DNA of 19,921 bases from Rhodospirillales bacterium Alpha_05 (GTDB lineage Bacteria > Pseudomonadota > Alphaproteobacteria > Rhodospirillales > Rhodospirillaceae). Position 1 is the first letter of the stretch. The number at the start of each line of letters is the position of its first letter. The position numbers and the translations under genes are program-made. The notes under the pieces were generated by a model. It had not been told where the DNA came from. It did not search any database and saw only the letters and a list, made by a program, of their open reading frames with translations. The stretch covers positions 1-19,921 of the forward strand of contig LUYR01000023.1 in assembly GCA_001603335.1 (NCBI GenBank), given 5' to 3'. Positions 1-6,917 of the stretch are shown piece by piece.

Positions 1-2
1 CC

Positions 3-1529
3 CATTCGCCGGAAGGCCCGCCGCTCAGCGGCCTGTCGATCTTCCTCCGTGGCGGGGTTCCGGCGCGGGTGTCGGGCTGGCGGCGGCACTTCGGGCGGCG
101 CGGCAGCGACGATCTGTTCCCGATCGAGCTCGCGGTGCGCGACCTCAACCTCGGCGAACGCCACCTGTTCATCGGCCTGATCCGCGATATCTCGGAGCGC
201 ATCGCCTACGAGGAAAGCATCGTGCAGATGGCGACGCACGATCTCCTCACCAATCTCGCCAACCGCACCCACTTCCACGACACCCTGGCGCACGTGATGG
301 AGCGGGCGCAGGCGAACGGCCGCCGCGTCGCGCTGATGTTCTTCGACCTCGATCACTTCAAGGCGATCAACGACAGCTTCGGCCACCTCGTCGGCGACCG
401 GGTGCTAACGGTGTTCGCCAAGCGCCTGAACGCCGCGCTGGCGGGCCGAGCGCGGCTGATCGCGCGCCTCTCCGCCGACGAATTCGTCGCGATCATCGAC
501 GACGCGGGCGGCACCTCCGAGCTCCTGCCGATCGCCGCCGAGGTCGTTACCGCGACGAAGAAGCCGATCATCGTCGACAACCACGATATCCGCCTGTCGT
601 GCAGCATCGGCATCGCCGAATACCCGGATTCCGGCGCGCACGCCGAAGACCTGATGCGCGGCGCGGAGTTCGCGGTGCGCACCGCGAAGCAAGGCGGGCG
701 CTCGGCGATCCAGCTCTACGACGAAGCCTTGAGCGCCTCCCTGGTGTTCCGCCAGAAGCTTGAAACCGCGCTGGTCGCGGCGGTCGAGGCCGACGAACTC
801 CAAGTCTACTACCAGCCCAAGGTCAATCTCCAGACCGGCGAGGTGATGGGGGCCGAGGCGCTGCTGCGCTGGTTCCACCCCGAGCTCGGGCTGGTTTCGC
901 CCGCCGACTTCATTCCGATCGCCGAGGCCACCGGGCAGATCCGCGACATCGGCGAGTGGGTGCTGCGCCGCGTCTGCCAGGATCAGTCGGAGCGGCTGCG
1001 CTCGGGCAAGACTGTGGTGCCGGTGGCGGTCAATCTCTCCGCGGTGCAGTTCCGCGACGCCAATCTCGACCGCACCCTGCGCCGGCTGCTCGACGAGTTC
1101 GACCTGCCGCCGTACCTGCTCGAACTCGAACTCACCGAGAGCGCCCTGGTCGAGGACATCGACCAGACCGTCGAAACCTTGGAGCGCCTGAAGAGCCTCG
1201 GGCTTACCATCGCGATCGACGACTTCGGCTCGGGCTATTCGTCGTTCGGCTATCTTACCCGATTCCCGATCGACAGCCTCAAGATCGACCGCGCGTTCGT
1301 CTGCAATATCCCGTCCAACGCCGACGACATGACCGTCACCGTCGCGATCATCGGCATGGCGAAGGCGCTCGACCTCAAGCTCGTCGCCGAAGGCGTCGAG
1401 ACCGTCGAGCAGGCGCGCTTCCTGAAAGACCACGGCTGCGACACCGCGCAGGGCTACCTCTACAGCCGCCCGGTGCCGCTCGCCGGTTTCAACCGCATTC
1501 TCGACGACGGCGTCGCGCGGATTGTCTGA
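3..1529 (+). CDS. PAS-GGDEF-EAL cyclic-di-GMP signalling protein, 5'-truncated
   Basis: The reading frame is open from the window edge, so the gene starts upstream; the GTG at 69 is internal. About 508 codons are visible. The first ~60 residues are the end of a PAS sensor domain (a FPIEL strand followed by GLIRDISER). A GGDEF domain follows, with its metal-binding FFDLDHFK and NDSFGH segments intact, but the signature (bases 471-485) reads SADEF instead of GGDEF. The EAL domain (about 770-1500) keeps the catalytic set: EALLRW, the Asn of VNLSA, the Glu of LTES, IDDFGSGYSS, LKIDR, VAEGVET and QGY. The family makes or degrades c-di-GMP in the cytoplasm. I infer an active phosphodiesterase with a catalytically dead or GTP-sensing GGDEF domain. 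No transmembrane segment lies in the visible part; any input domain at the N-terminus is outside the window. Confidence 0.93.
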   Translation, partial: HSPEGPPLSGLSIFLRGGVPARVSGWRRHFGRRGSDDLFPIELAVRDLNLGERHLFIGLIRDISERIAYEESIVQMATHDLLTNLANRTHFHDTLAHVMERAQANGRRVALMFFDLDHFKAINDSFGHLVGDRVLTVFAKRLNAALAGRARLIARLSADEFVAIIDDAGGTSELLPIAAEVVTATKKPIIVDNHDIRLSCSIGIAEYPDSGAHAEDLMRGAEFAVRTAKQGGRSAIQLYDEALSASLVFRQKLETALVAAVEADELQVYYQPKVNLQTGEVMGAEALLRWFHPELGLVSPADFIPIAEATGQIRDIGEWVLRRVCQDQSERLRSGKTVVPVAVNLSAVQFRDANLDRTLRRLLDEFDLPPYLLELELTESALVEDIDQTVETLERLKSLGLTIAIDDFGSGYSSFGYLTRFPIDSLKIDRAFVCNIPSNADDMTVTVAIIGMAKALDLKLVAEGVETVEQARFLKDHGCDTAQGYLYSRPVPLAGFNRILDDGVARIV

Positions 1530-1594
1530 AAACCTTGTGGTCCGGCGGGTTTTGCCGCATTTTCATCGGTTCCGACGATGATCGAGCGAGACCA

Positions 1595-3178
1595 ATGAGC
1601 GGCGAACGGGTTTATCTCTACGACAGCACCCTGCGCGACGGCGCGCAGACCCAGGGCGTGGACTTTACCGCGGCGGACAAAGTGGCGATCGCCACCGAAC
1701 TCGACCGCCTCGGCATCGACTACGTCGAGGGCGGCTGGCCCGGAGCCAACGCTACCGACGACCAGTTCTTCGCCAATCCCCCCAGGCTCCGCCACGCGCG
1801 CCTCTCCGCCTTCGGTATGACGCGGCGCTCGGGGCGCAGCGCCGATAACGATCCGGGGTTCCAGGCGCTGCTCACCACCGCGGCCAAGGTCGTCACCCTG
1901 GTCGGCAAGACCTGGGACCATCAGGTCAAGGTCGCGCTCGGCGTCGAGCTGGACGAAAACCTCCGCATGGTCGGCGACAGCATCAAGGTCGCGCTCGATA
2001 AGGTCGACGAAGTGATGTTCGACGCCGAGCACTTCTTCGACGGCTACAAGGCCAATCCGGAGTATGCGCTCTCCTGCGTCGAGGCGGCCTATAAGGCGGG
2101 CGCGCGCTGGGTGGTGCTGTGCGACACCAACGGCGGCACGCTGCCGCACGAAATCCACGAGATCGTCACCGCGGTGACCGCGCGGGTGCCGGGCGACCAC
2201 CTCGGCATCCATTGCCACAACGACACCGAAAACGCGGTGGCCAACTCGCTCACCGCGGTGCGCGCCGGCGTGCGCCAGATCCAGGGCACGCTCAACGGCC
2301 TTGGCGAACGCTGCGGCAATGCCAACCTCGTCTCGCTGATCCCGACCCTGATGCTGAAGATGGGCATGCAGACCGGCGTGGACGCGGATGGCCTGCGCCA
2401 CCTCAAGACCGCTTCCCACATGCTCGACGAACGCCTCAACCGCGCGCCCAACCGCCACGCGCCTTACGTCGGCGCGAGCGCCTTCGCCCACAAGGGCGGG
2501 CTGCATGCCTCGGCGGTGGCCAAGGACCCGTCCTGCTACGAACACATCGACCCGGAAACCGTCGGCAACATGCGCCGCGTCGTGGTCTCCGACCAGTCCG
2601 GCCGCTCCAACATCCTCGCCCGCCTCGCCGAGGCCGGGGTCGTGGTCGACCCGGCGGACGAGCGGGTCAACGCGCTGCTCGCCCAGGTCAAGGAGCAGGA
2701 GGCAAACGGCCTCACCTTCGACGGCGCGGACGCGAGCTTCGAGCTGTTCGCGCGGCGCTTCCTCGGCGGCGTGCCCGAGTTCTTCAACGTCCACTCGTTC
2801 CGGGTGATCGACGAGCGCCGCTACAACGCACGCGGGGAACTCGCCATCGTCTCCGAGGCGACGGCGCGCGTCCTCGTGGACGGCCGCTACTTCATGGAGG
2901 CGGGGGAGGGCCACGGCCCGGTCAACGCCCTCGACGCGGCGCTGCGCAAGGTCCTGGTGCCCGCGTTCCCGGCGCTCGAACGCCTCGCGCTGGTCGACTA
3001 CAAGGTGCGGATCATGGCCCCGGAACGCGGCACCGCCGCCGTCACCCGGGTGATGATCGAAAGCGCGGACACCGAAACCGGCGCGCGCTGGACCACCGTT
3101 GGGATCTCGGAAGACATCATCGACGCGTCGTTCAACGCGCTGCACGACAGTATCGTACATTTCCTGATGAAGGCGTGA
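1595..3178 (+). CDS. cimA: (R)-citramalate synthase
   Basis: A 527-residue protein of the LeuA/homocitrate synthase superfamily. It condenses acetyl-CoA with pyruvate to (R)-citramalate, the first step of the threonine-independent route to isoleucine. The N-terminal TIM-barrel begins with YDSTLRDGAQTQG (Arg14 and Asp15 catalytic/metal). It also carries the HCHND metal motif, LNGLGERCGNAN and the HKGGLHASAV segment. The last ~130 residues form a LeuA-type allosteric domain, which in the family binds isoleucine. The DGAQTQGVDF version of the signature and the ~530-residue length match CimA rather than LeuA. ATG 1595 is the only in-frame start that gives the conserved N-terminus; the ribosome site is weak (GAGCGAGA). 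The next gene begins 4 nt after the stop, so the two are almost certainly one operon. Confidence 0.93.
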   Translation: MSGERVYLYDSTLRDGAQTQGVDFTAADKVAIATELDRLGIDYVEGGWPGANATDDQFFANPPRLRHARLSAFGMTRRSGRSADNDPGFQALLTTAAKVVTLVGKTWDHQVKVALGVELDENLRMVGDSIKVALDKVDEVMFDAEHFFDGYKANPEYALSCVEAAYKAGARWVVLCDTNGGTLPHEIHEIVTAVTARVPGDHLGIHCHNDTENAVANSLTAVRAGVRQIQGTLNGLGERCGNANLVSLIPTLMLKMGMQTGVDADGLRHLKTASHMLDERLNRAPNRHAPYVGASAFAHKGGLHASAVAKDPSCYEHIDPETVGNMRRVVVSDQSGRSNILARLAEAGVVVDPADERVNALLAQVKEQEANGLTFDGADASFELFARRFLGGVPEFFNVHSFRVIDERRYNARGELAIVSEATARVLVDGRYFMEAGEGHGPVNALDAALRKVLVPAFPALERLALVDYKVRIMAPERGTAAVTRVMIESADTETGARWTTVGISEDIIDASFNALHDSIVHFLMKA

Positions 3179-3182
3179 GTTC

Positions 3183-4655
3183 ATGGCCGGTACGGATTCC
3201 TCTCGGCTCTCCGCCGAGACCCTGGATGCTGACGCCCAGCCCGCGATGATCCTGGTGCGGCCGCAACTGGCCGAGAACGTCGGCATGGTCTCGCGCGCCA
3301 TGCTCAACTGCGGCCTTGGCCGCCTCCGCGTCGTCGCGCCGGTGGAGTCCGCCACTTCCGAACGCGCCATCGCCGCGTCTTCTGGCTCCGAGCGGGTGCT
3401 CCACGCGGCCACGGAATTCGCCACCACGCGCGAGGCGATCGCCGATTGCCAGTGGGTGCTTGCCACCACCGCGCGCCGCCGCGACCAGGTCAAGCCGGTG
3501 CTGACGCCCAAGCGCGCCGCGGCCGAAATCCGCGCCCGCATCGCCGCCGGGCAGAAGGTCGGCGTGCTCTTCGGCCCCGAACGCGCCGGTCTCGACAACG
3601 ACGACGTCTCGCTCGCCGACGCGGTCTGCGAAGTGCCGCTCAATCCGGCCTACTGCTCGCTCAACCTCGCCCAGGCGGTGCTGCTGCTGAGCTATGAGTG
3701 GTTCCAGGCAGGCTCGGACGCCCCCGATTATGAACTCGTCACCAACGAGGGGATCCCGGCGTCCAAGGATGTGGTGCTGAACTTCTACACCCACCTCGAA
3801 CGCGAGCTGGAAATCTGCGGCTTCCTCCGCGTCGAGGACAAGCGCCCGAGCATGGTGCGCAACATCCGCGCCCTGTTCAATCGCGCCGAACTCACCGAGC
3901 AGGAGGTCCGCACCCTCCACGGCATGGTCACCGAACTCGCCCACGGCTCGCTGCGCCGCGCCCGCAGGCTCGGCATCAATGTCGAAAAGCTCCGGCCCGA
4001 GCCGCAGCCGCTCTACGCCAGCAAGCCGCTGTTCGATTCCGCCTTCTGCGACAAGCTCACCGAGCTGTTCGTCTGGCGCCGCGACGTGCGCCGCTTCGCC
4101 ACCGACCCGGTGCCGGAGTCCACTGTCCACGAACTCCTCGAAACCGCGTGTCTCGCGCCCTCGGTCGGCAATTCCCAGCCCTGGCGCTTCGTCGTCGTCG
4201 AAGATCCGGCGCGCCGTGCCCAGGTCAGGGAGAGCTTCGAGGCCGCCAACGCCAAGGCCCTCGCAGGCTACGACGGCGAGAAGGCGCAGCTCTACGCCGG
4301 CCTCAAGCTCGCCGGGCTCGACCGCGCGCCGGTGCAGATCGCCGTCTTCGCCGAAACCGACCCGGCGGAAGGCCACGGCCTCGGCCGCCAGACCATGCCG
4401 CTCGCGGTCCACTACTCCGCCGTCGCCGCCGTCCAGACCCTCTGGCTCGCCGCCCGCGCACGCGGCCTCGGCCTCGGCATGATCTCCATCCTCGACCCCG
4501 CCGAAGTGGCCAAAACCTGCGACGCGCCGGAAACCTGGGACCTGATCGCCTACCTCTGCCTCGGCGTGCCCGAGGAAGAACACGCCGACCCCGAACTCGT
4601 CCGCGCCGGTTGGCAGGAACGGATCGGCGTGGATCGGGTGGTGTTTCGGAAGTAG
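3183..4655 (+). CDS. TrmJ-type tRNA 2'-O-methyltransferase fused to BluB-type 5,6-dimethylbenzimidazole synthase
   Basis: One uninterrupted 490-residue ORF holds two complete enzymes. Residues ~15-270 are a SPOUT methyltransferase of the TrmJ group, which methylates ribose 32 of tRNA using SAM. Motifs seen are RPQLAENVGMVSRAM, LFGPERAGL and the knot motif NPAYCSLNLAQAV. Residues ~285-490 are a nitroreductase-fold BluB, which breaks down reduced FMN with oxygen to 5,6-dimethylbenzimidazole, the lower ligand of B12. Seen here are WRRDVRRF (Asp301), APSVGNSQPWRF, VQTLWLAARARGLGLG and MISILDP (Ser435). By my alignment Asp301 and Ser435 match the Asp32 and Ser167 shown to matter in Sinorhizobium meliloti BluB. 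A short linker joins the halves, with no internal stop or good internal start. Each half has about the length of the free enzyme. No cobalamin riboswitch is visible upstream; the gene follows cimA by 4 nt. Confidence 0.88.
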   Translation: MAGTDSSRLSAETLDADAQPAMILVRPQLAENVGMVSRAMLNCGLGRLRVVAPVESATSERAIAASSGSERVLHAATEFATTREAIADCQWVLATTARRRDQVKPVLTPKRAAAEIRARIAAGQKVGVLFGPERAGLDNDDVSLADAVCEVPLNPAYCSLNLAQAVLLLSYEWFQAGSDAPDYELVTNEGIPASKDVVLNFYTHLERELEICGFLRVEDKRPSMVRNIRALFNRAELTEQEVRTLHGMVTELAHGSLRRARRLGINVEKLRPEPQPLYASKPLFDSAFCDKLTELFVWRRDVRRFATDPVPESTVHELLETACLAPSVGNSQPWRFVVVEDPARRAQVRESFEAANAKALAGYDGEKAQLYAGLKLAGLDRAPVQIAVFAETDPAEGHGLGRQTMPLAVHYSAVAAVQTLWLAARARGLGLGMISILDPAEVAKTCDAPETWDLIAYLCLGVPEEEHADPELVRAGWQERIGVDRVVFRK

Positions 4656-4662
4656 GGAAGGT

Positions 4663-4843
4663 CCGGGCTCTGCCCGGGCCCGCAAAGGGCCGTGGGCCCT
4701 TTTATCCCGTAAGTTTTGGTTTTTGCGCGTAGCGCGATAAGACGATCACGCGGCGCGATGGTTGATAGCCGCTTCGCGGCGAAAAACTTAAGGGGTCCGG
4801 GGTCCGCGACCCCGGCGGGGTTCCCAGGGGCGGAGCCCCTGGG
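4663..4843. repeat. GC-rich extragenic element made of consecutive hairpins with 3-nt loops
   Basis: At least five perfect inverted repeats, each with exactly three unpaired bases, follow one another. They are CCGGGC/GCCCGG (4663-4677), AAAGGGCC/GGCCCTTT (4684-4702), GCCGC/GCGGC (4768-4780), CCGGGGTC/GACCCCGG (4797-4815) and CCCAGGGGC/GCCCCTGGG (4823-4843). A weaker GCGC/GCGC hairpin lies near 4726-4736. Both ends carry the same sort of palindrome (GGGCTC-GCCC type) in opposite orientation, so the whole looks like a palindromic, MITE-like unit. Hairpins of this composition recur between genes in many Rhodospirillales and Acetobacteraceae genomes (recalled, not searched). There is no coding sequence here. 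Two of the hairpins can act as terminators. Confidence 0.6.
4684..4703 (+). terminator. Probable intrinsic terminator after the trmJ-bluB fusion gene
   Basis: An 8-bp perfect stem (4684-4691 with 4695-4702) with a GTG loop ends in a short T run. It lies 28 nt after the stop codon and would end the cimA operon. Confidence 0.5.
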
Positions 4844-4847
4844 TTTT
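4823..4847 (+). terminator. Terminator-like hairpin just upstream of the rpsD promoter
   Basis: A 9-bp perfect stem (4823-4831 with 4835-4843) with a GGA loop is followed by TTTT (4844-4847). It sits 2 nt before the rpsD -35 box and would insulate rpsD from upstream transcription. It is also the right-hand end of the hairpin element. Confidence 0.5.
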
Positions 4848-4849
4848 CC

Positions 4850-4877
4850 TTGACATCCGCGCTTCCATGGGTATGGT
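4850..4877 (+). promoter_or_regulatory. Sigma70-type promoter of rpsD
   Basis: A consensus -35 box TTGACA (4850-4855) is followed after 16 nt by TATGGT (4872-4877, four of six matches). Transcription would start near 4884, leaving a ~107-nt leader. A perfect -35 box fits a highly expressed ribosomal protein gene. Confidence 0.6.
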
Positions 4878-4883
4878 GTGCGC

Positions 4884-4990
4884 CTCATTTCCGGGAACGC
4901 GGACTGGGGGCGCGAAAGCTATGGCCTCAGTCACGCCACCTTCGGGTGGCCTACCGGGACAAAACGCGAAACGCGAAAATAGGACAGAAA
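4884..4990 (+). promoter_or_regulatory. Structured 5' leader of rpsD
   Basis: Two adjacent stem-loops can form: 4903-4909 pairs with 4925-4931 (7 bp with one G-U), and 4935-4940 pairs with 4945-4950 around a TTCG tetraloop. An A-rich single-stranded stretch with two ACGCGAA copies follows, then the ribosome site AGGA (4981-4984), 6 nt before the ATG. There is no T run after the tetraloop hairpin, so it is not an intrinsic terminator. In E. coli and Bacillus, S4 represses its own mRNA through structured leaders; a similar role here is inference. Confidence 0.4.
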
Positions 4991-5605
4991 ATGTCGAAAC
5001 GTCATGCCTGTAAGTACAAGATTGACCGCCGCTTGGGCGTCAATCTCTGGGGCCGTGCCAAGTCCCCGATCAACAAGCGCGAATATGGCCCGGGCCAGCA
5101 CGGTCAGCGTCGCCGCAAGCCGACCGACTTCGGCACCCAGCTGATGGCGAAGCAGAAGCTCAAGGGCTACTACGCCAACATCTCCGAGCGTCAGTTCCGC
5201 CGCTACTATGCCGAGGCCTCGCGTCGCCAGGGCGACACCGGCGAGAACCTCATCGGCATCCTCGAGAGCCGTCTGGACGCCGCGATCTACCGCATGAAGC
5301 TGGTTCCGACCGTCTTCGCCGCGCGTCAGGTCGTCAACCATGGCCACGTCAAGGTCAACGGTCGTAGCGTCAACATCGCCTCCTACATGCTGCAGCCGGG
5401 CGACGTCGTGGAAATCCGCGACTCCTCGAAGCAGATGGCGCTGATCCTCGAAGCGCAGGAATCCGGCGAGCGCGACATCCCCGACTACTACGACGTCGAC
5501 GTCAAGGGCATGAAGGGCACCTTCGTCCGCCTGCCGAAGCTGGCCGACGTTCCGTACCCGGTTCCGATGGAACCGAACCTGGTGGTCGAATTCTACAGCC
5601 GTTAA
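4991..5605 (+). CDS. rpsD: 30S ribosomal protein S4
   Basis: A 204-residue S4, the usual length for the long alphaproteobacterial form. It begins MSKRHACKYKIDRRLG and contains REYGPGQHGQRRRK and the S4 RNA-binding domain (about 94-155: SRLDAAIYRM, VNHGHVKVNG, LQPGDVVEI). S4 binds the 5' domain of 16S rRNA, starts assembly of the small subunit and affects decoding fidelity. ATG 4991 is chosen because it gives the conserved N-terminus and has an AGGA site 6 nt upstream; the frame is open further upstream but that part is leader. The gene stands alone with its own promoter, leader and terminator rather than in the alpha operon with rpoA, as is usual in this class. Confidence 0.98.
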   Translation: MSKRHACKYKIDRRLGVNLWGRAKSPINKREYGPGQHGQRRRKPTDFGTQLMAKQKLKGYYANISERQFRRYYAEASRRQGDTGENLIGILESRLDAAIYRMKLVPTVFAARQVVNHGHVKVNGRSVNIASYMLQPGDVVEIRDSSKQMALILEAQESGERDIPDYYDVDVKGMKGTFVRLPKLADVPYPVPMEPNLVVEFYSR

Positions 5606-5625
5606 TCGGCTCCCTTTCGACACGA

Positions 5626-5655
5626 AAAAACGCGCGGCTTCGGCCGCGCGTTTTT
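5626..5655 (+). terminator. Intrinsic terminator of rpsD
   Basis: An 8-bp GC stem (5631-5638 with 5643-5650) with a TTCG tetraloop is flanked by an A run (5625-5630) and five Ts (5651-5655). It lies 20 nt after the rpsD stop. Confidence 0.92.
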
Positions 5656-5738
5656 GTTTGTGCAGCCGGGGCTTGCATTCCGTCTCCGGCAGGATGATGT
5701 TTCCTCAACCGGCGCAAGCAATAAGGCGTAAGCAGAAA

Positions 5739-6917
5739 ATGGCGGACGGGTTTGGGGGCGAACATCCGGCTCTCGACGTGGAAGGTGCCGACGTACCTCC
5801 CAGTTTGCGCTTGGCGGCGCCGAGCGATCTCGAATCCCTGGTCGATCTCGAAGATCGCGCGTTCCCCGGCGACCGCCTGTCGCGGCGCAGCTTCAAGCGA
5901 TTTGTCGAACGCAAGCACACCTCGAGCCTGCTCGTCCTCGACGACGGCGGCAAGCTGCGCGGCTATGCGCTGGTGGTGTACCGCGGCGGCTCGGCGTTGG
6001 CGCGGCTCTATTCCATCGCCGTCGACCCCGAGGCGAAGGGCAGGGGATTCGGCCTTCAGCTCTTGAGCGCCGCCGAGCGCTTCGCCTTCGCGCGCGGCTG
6101 CGCGGTGATGCGGCTCGAATCCCGCCCCGACAACACCGCCGCCATCGGCCTCTACAAGAGCCACGGCTACCGCCAGTTCGGCCTGCACGAGGACTATTAC
6201 GAGGATCACGCTGCGGCGTTGCGCTTCCACAAGTGGCTGACCGCCGAGCCGCCCGAGACCGTTCACGAAGGCCGGCGCGCGGTGCCCTATTACGCCCAGA
6301 CCACCGAATTCACCTGCGGCTCGGCGGCGATGATGATGGCGATGGCGGCCTTCGATCCGGGGCTTGCGCTCGACCGCCGCCTCGAGCTGCGCCTCTGGCG
6401 CGAGGCGACGACGATCTTCATGACCGCCGGATTGGGCGGTTGCGACCCGATGGGGATGGCGGTCGCGTTGGCGCGTCACGGCTTTTCCGCCGAGGTGTTC
6501 ATCAATTCCTCCGAGGTGCTGTTCCTCGAATCCGTGCGCGACCCGGAGAAGCGCGCGGTGATGACGGTGGCGCAGGAGGACTTCCGCGACCAGGCCAAGG
6601 CGCTCGGGGTCGCGGTCAACGAAAAGGCGCTCTCCCGCGCCGAACTCCGTGACGTGCTCGACCGCGGCGCGGTGGTTCTGGTGCTGTTGAGTCAATACCG
6701 GATGCTGCGTTCCCGCGCGCCCCACTGGGTGATCGCCTACGCTCACGCCGACGGTCGGATTTTCATCCACGACCCCTGGCTCGAGCCCGACGACGACGAA
6801 ACCCCGATGGCCGCGGCAGCGTTACCCATCCCGGAAGACGAATTCGACCGCATGGCCTGCTACGGAAAGTCGCGGCTGCGCGCGGCGGTCGTGATCAAGG
6901 GAAAAACTCAAGAATGA
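5739..6917 (+). CDS. GNAT N-acetyltransferase fused to a C39-like cysteine peptidase (DUF3335 family)
   Basis: A 392-residue, two-domain protein. Residues ~22-165 are a GNAT domain of RimI type: LYSIAVDPEAKGRGFGLQLL is the acetyl-CoA-binding motif A and NTAAIGLYKSHGY the C-terminal part. Residues ~175-390 are a papain-like domain related to C39 bacteriocin-leader peptidases. Cys193 is in EFTCGSAA with a Gln seven residues before it; His329 is in PHWVIAY and Asp345 in HDPW, giving a complete triad. The gene overlaps the following RimK-like gene by 4 nt (ATGA), so the two are translationally coupled. Iyer, Aravind and colleagues linked such peptidase, GNAT and RLAN ATP-grasp genes to peptide-ligation chemistry; the substrate is unknown. 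ATG 5739 has a weak ribosome site; an in-frame ATG pair at 5694/5697 is a possible alternative start. Confidence 0.86.
   Translation: MADGFGGEHPALDVEGADVPPSLRLAAPSDLESLVDLEDRAFPGDRLSRRSFKRFVERKHTSSLLVLDDGGKLRGYALVVYRGGSALARLYSIAVDPEAKGRGFGLQLLSAAERFAFARGCAVMRLESRPDNTAAIGLYKSHGYRQFGLHEDYYEDHAAALRFHKWLTAEPPETVHEGRRAVPYYAQTTEFTCGSAAMMMAMAAFDPGLALDRRLELRLWREATTIFMTAGLGGCDPMGMAVALARHGFSAEVFINSSEVLFLESVRDPEKRAVMTVAQEDFRDQAKALGVAVNEKALSRAELRDVLDRGAVVLVLLSQYRMLRSRAPHWVIAYAHADGRIFIHDPWLEPDDDETPMAAAALPIPEDEFDRMACYGKSRLRAAVVIKGKTQE

Noticed and set aside
1460..3643. Very long minus-strand open frame (727 codons) opposite cimA and trmJ-bluB
   Set aside because: High GC removes stops in the complementary frame. 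The translation is low-complexity Arg/Asp/Gly-rich, matches no family, and lies opposite well-recognised genes.
4663..4843. CRISPR array or tRNA gene
   Set aside because: The palindromes differ in sequence and have no regular spacers; no cloverleaf can be drawn.
4656..4990. Cobalamin or other metabolite riboswitch near the bluB-containing gene
   Set aside because: The region lies downstream of that gene, and I see no B12-box-like sequence here or upstream of cimA; the structures are simple 3-nt-loop hairpins.
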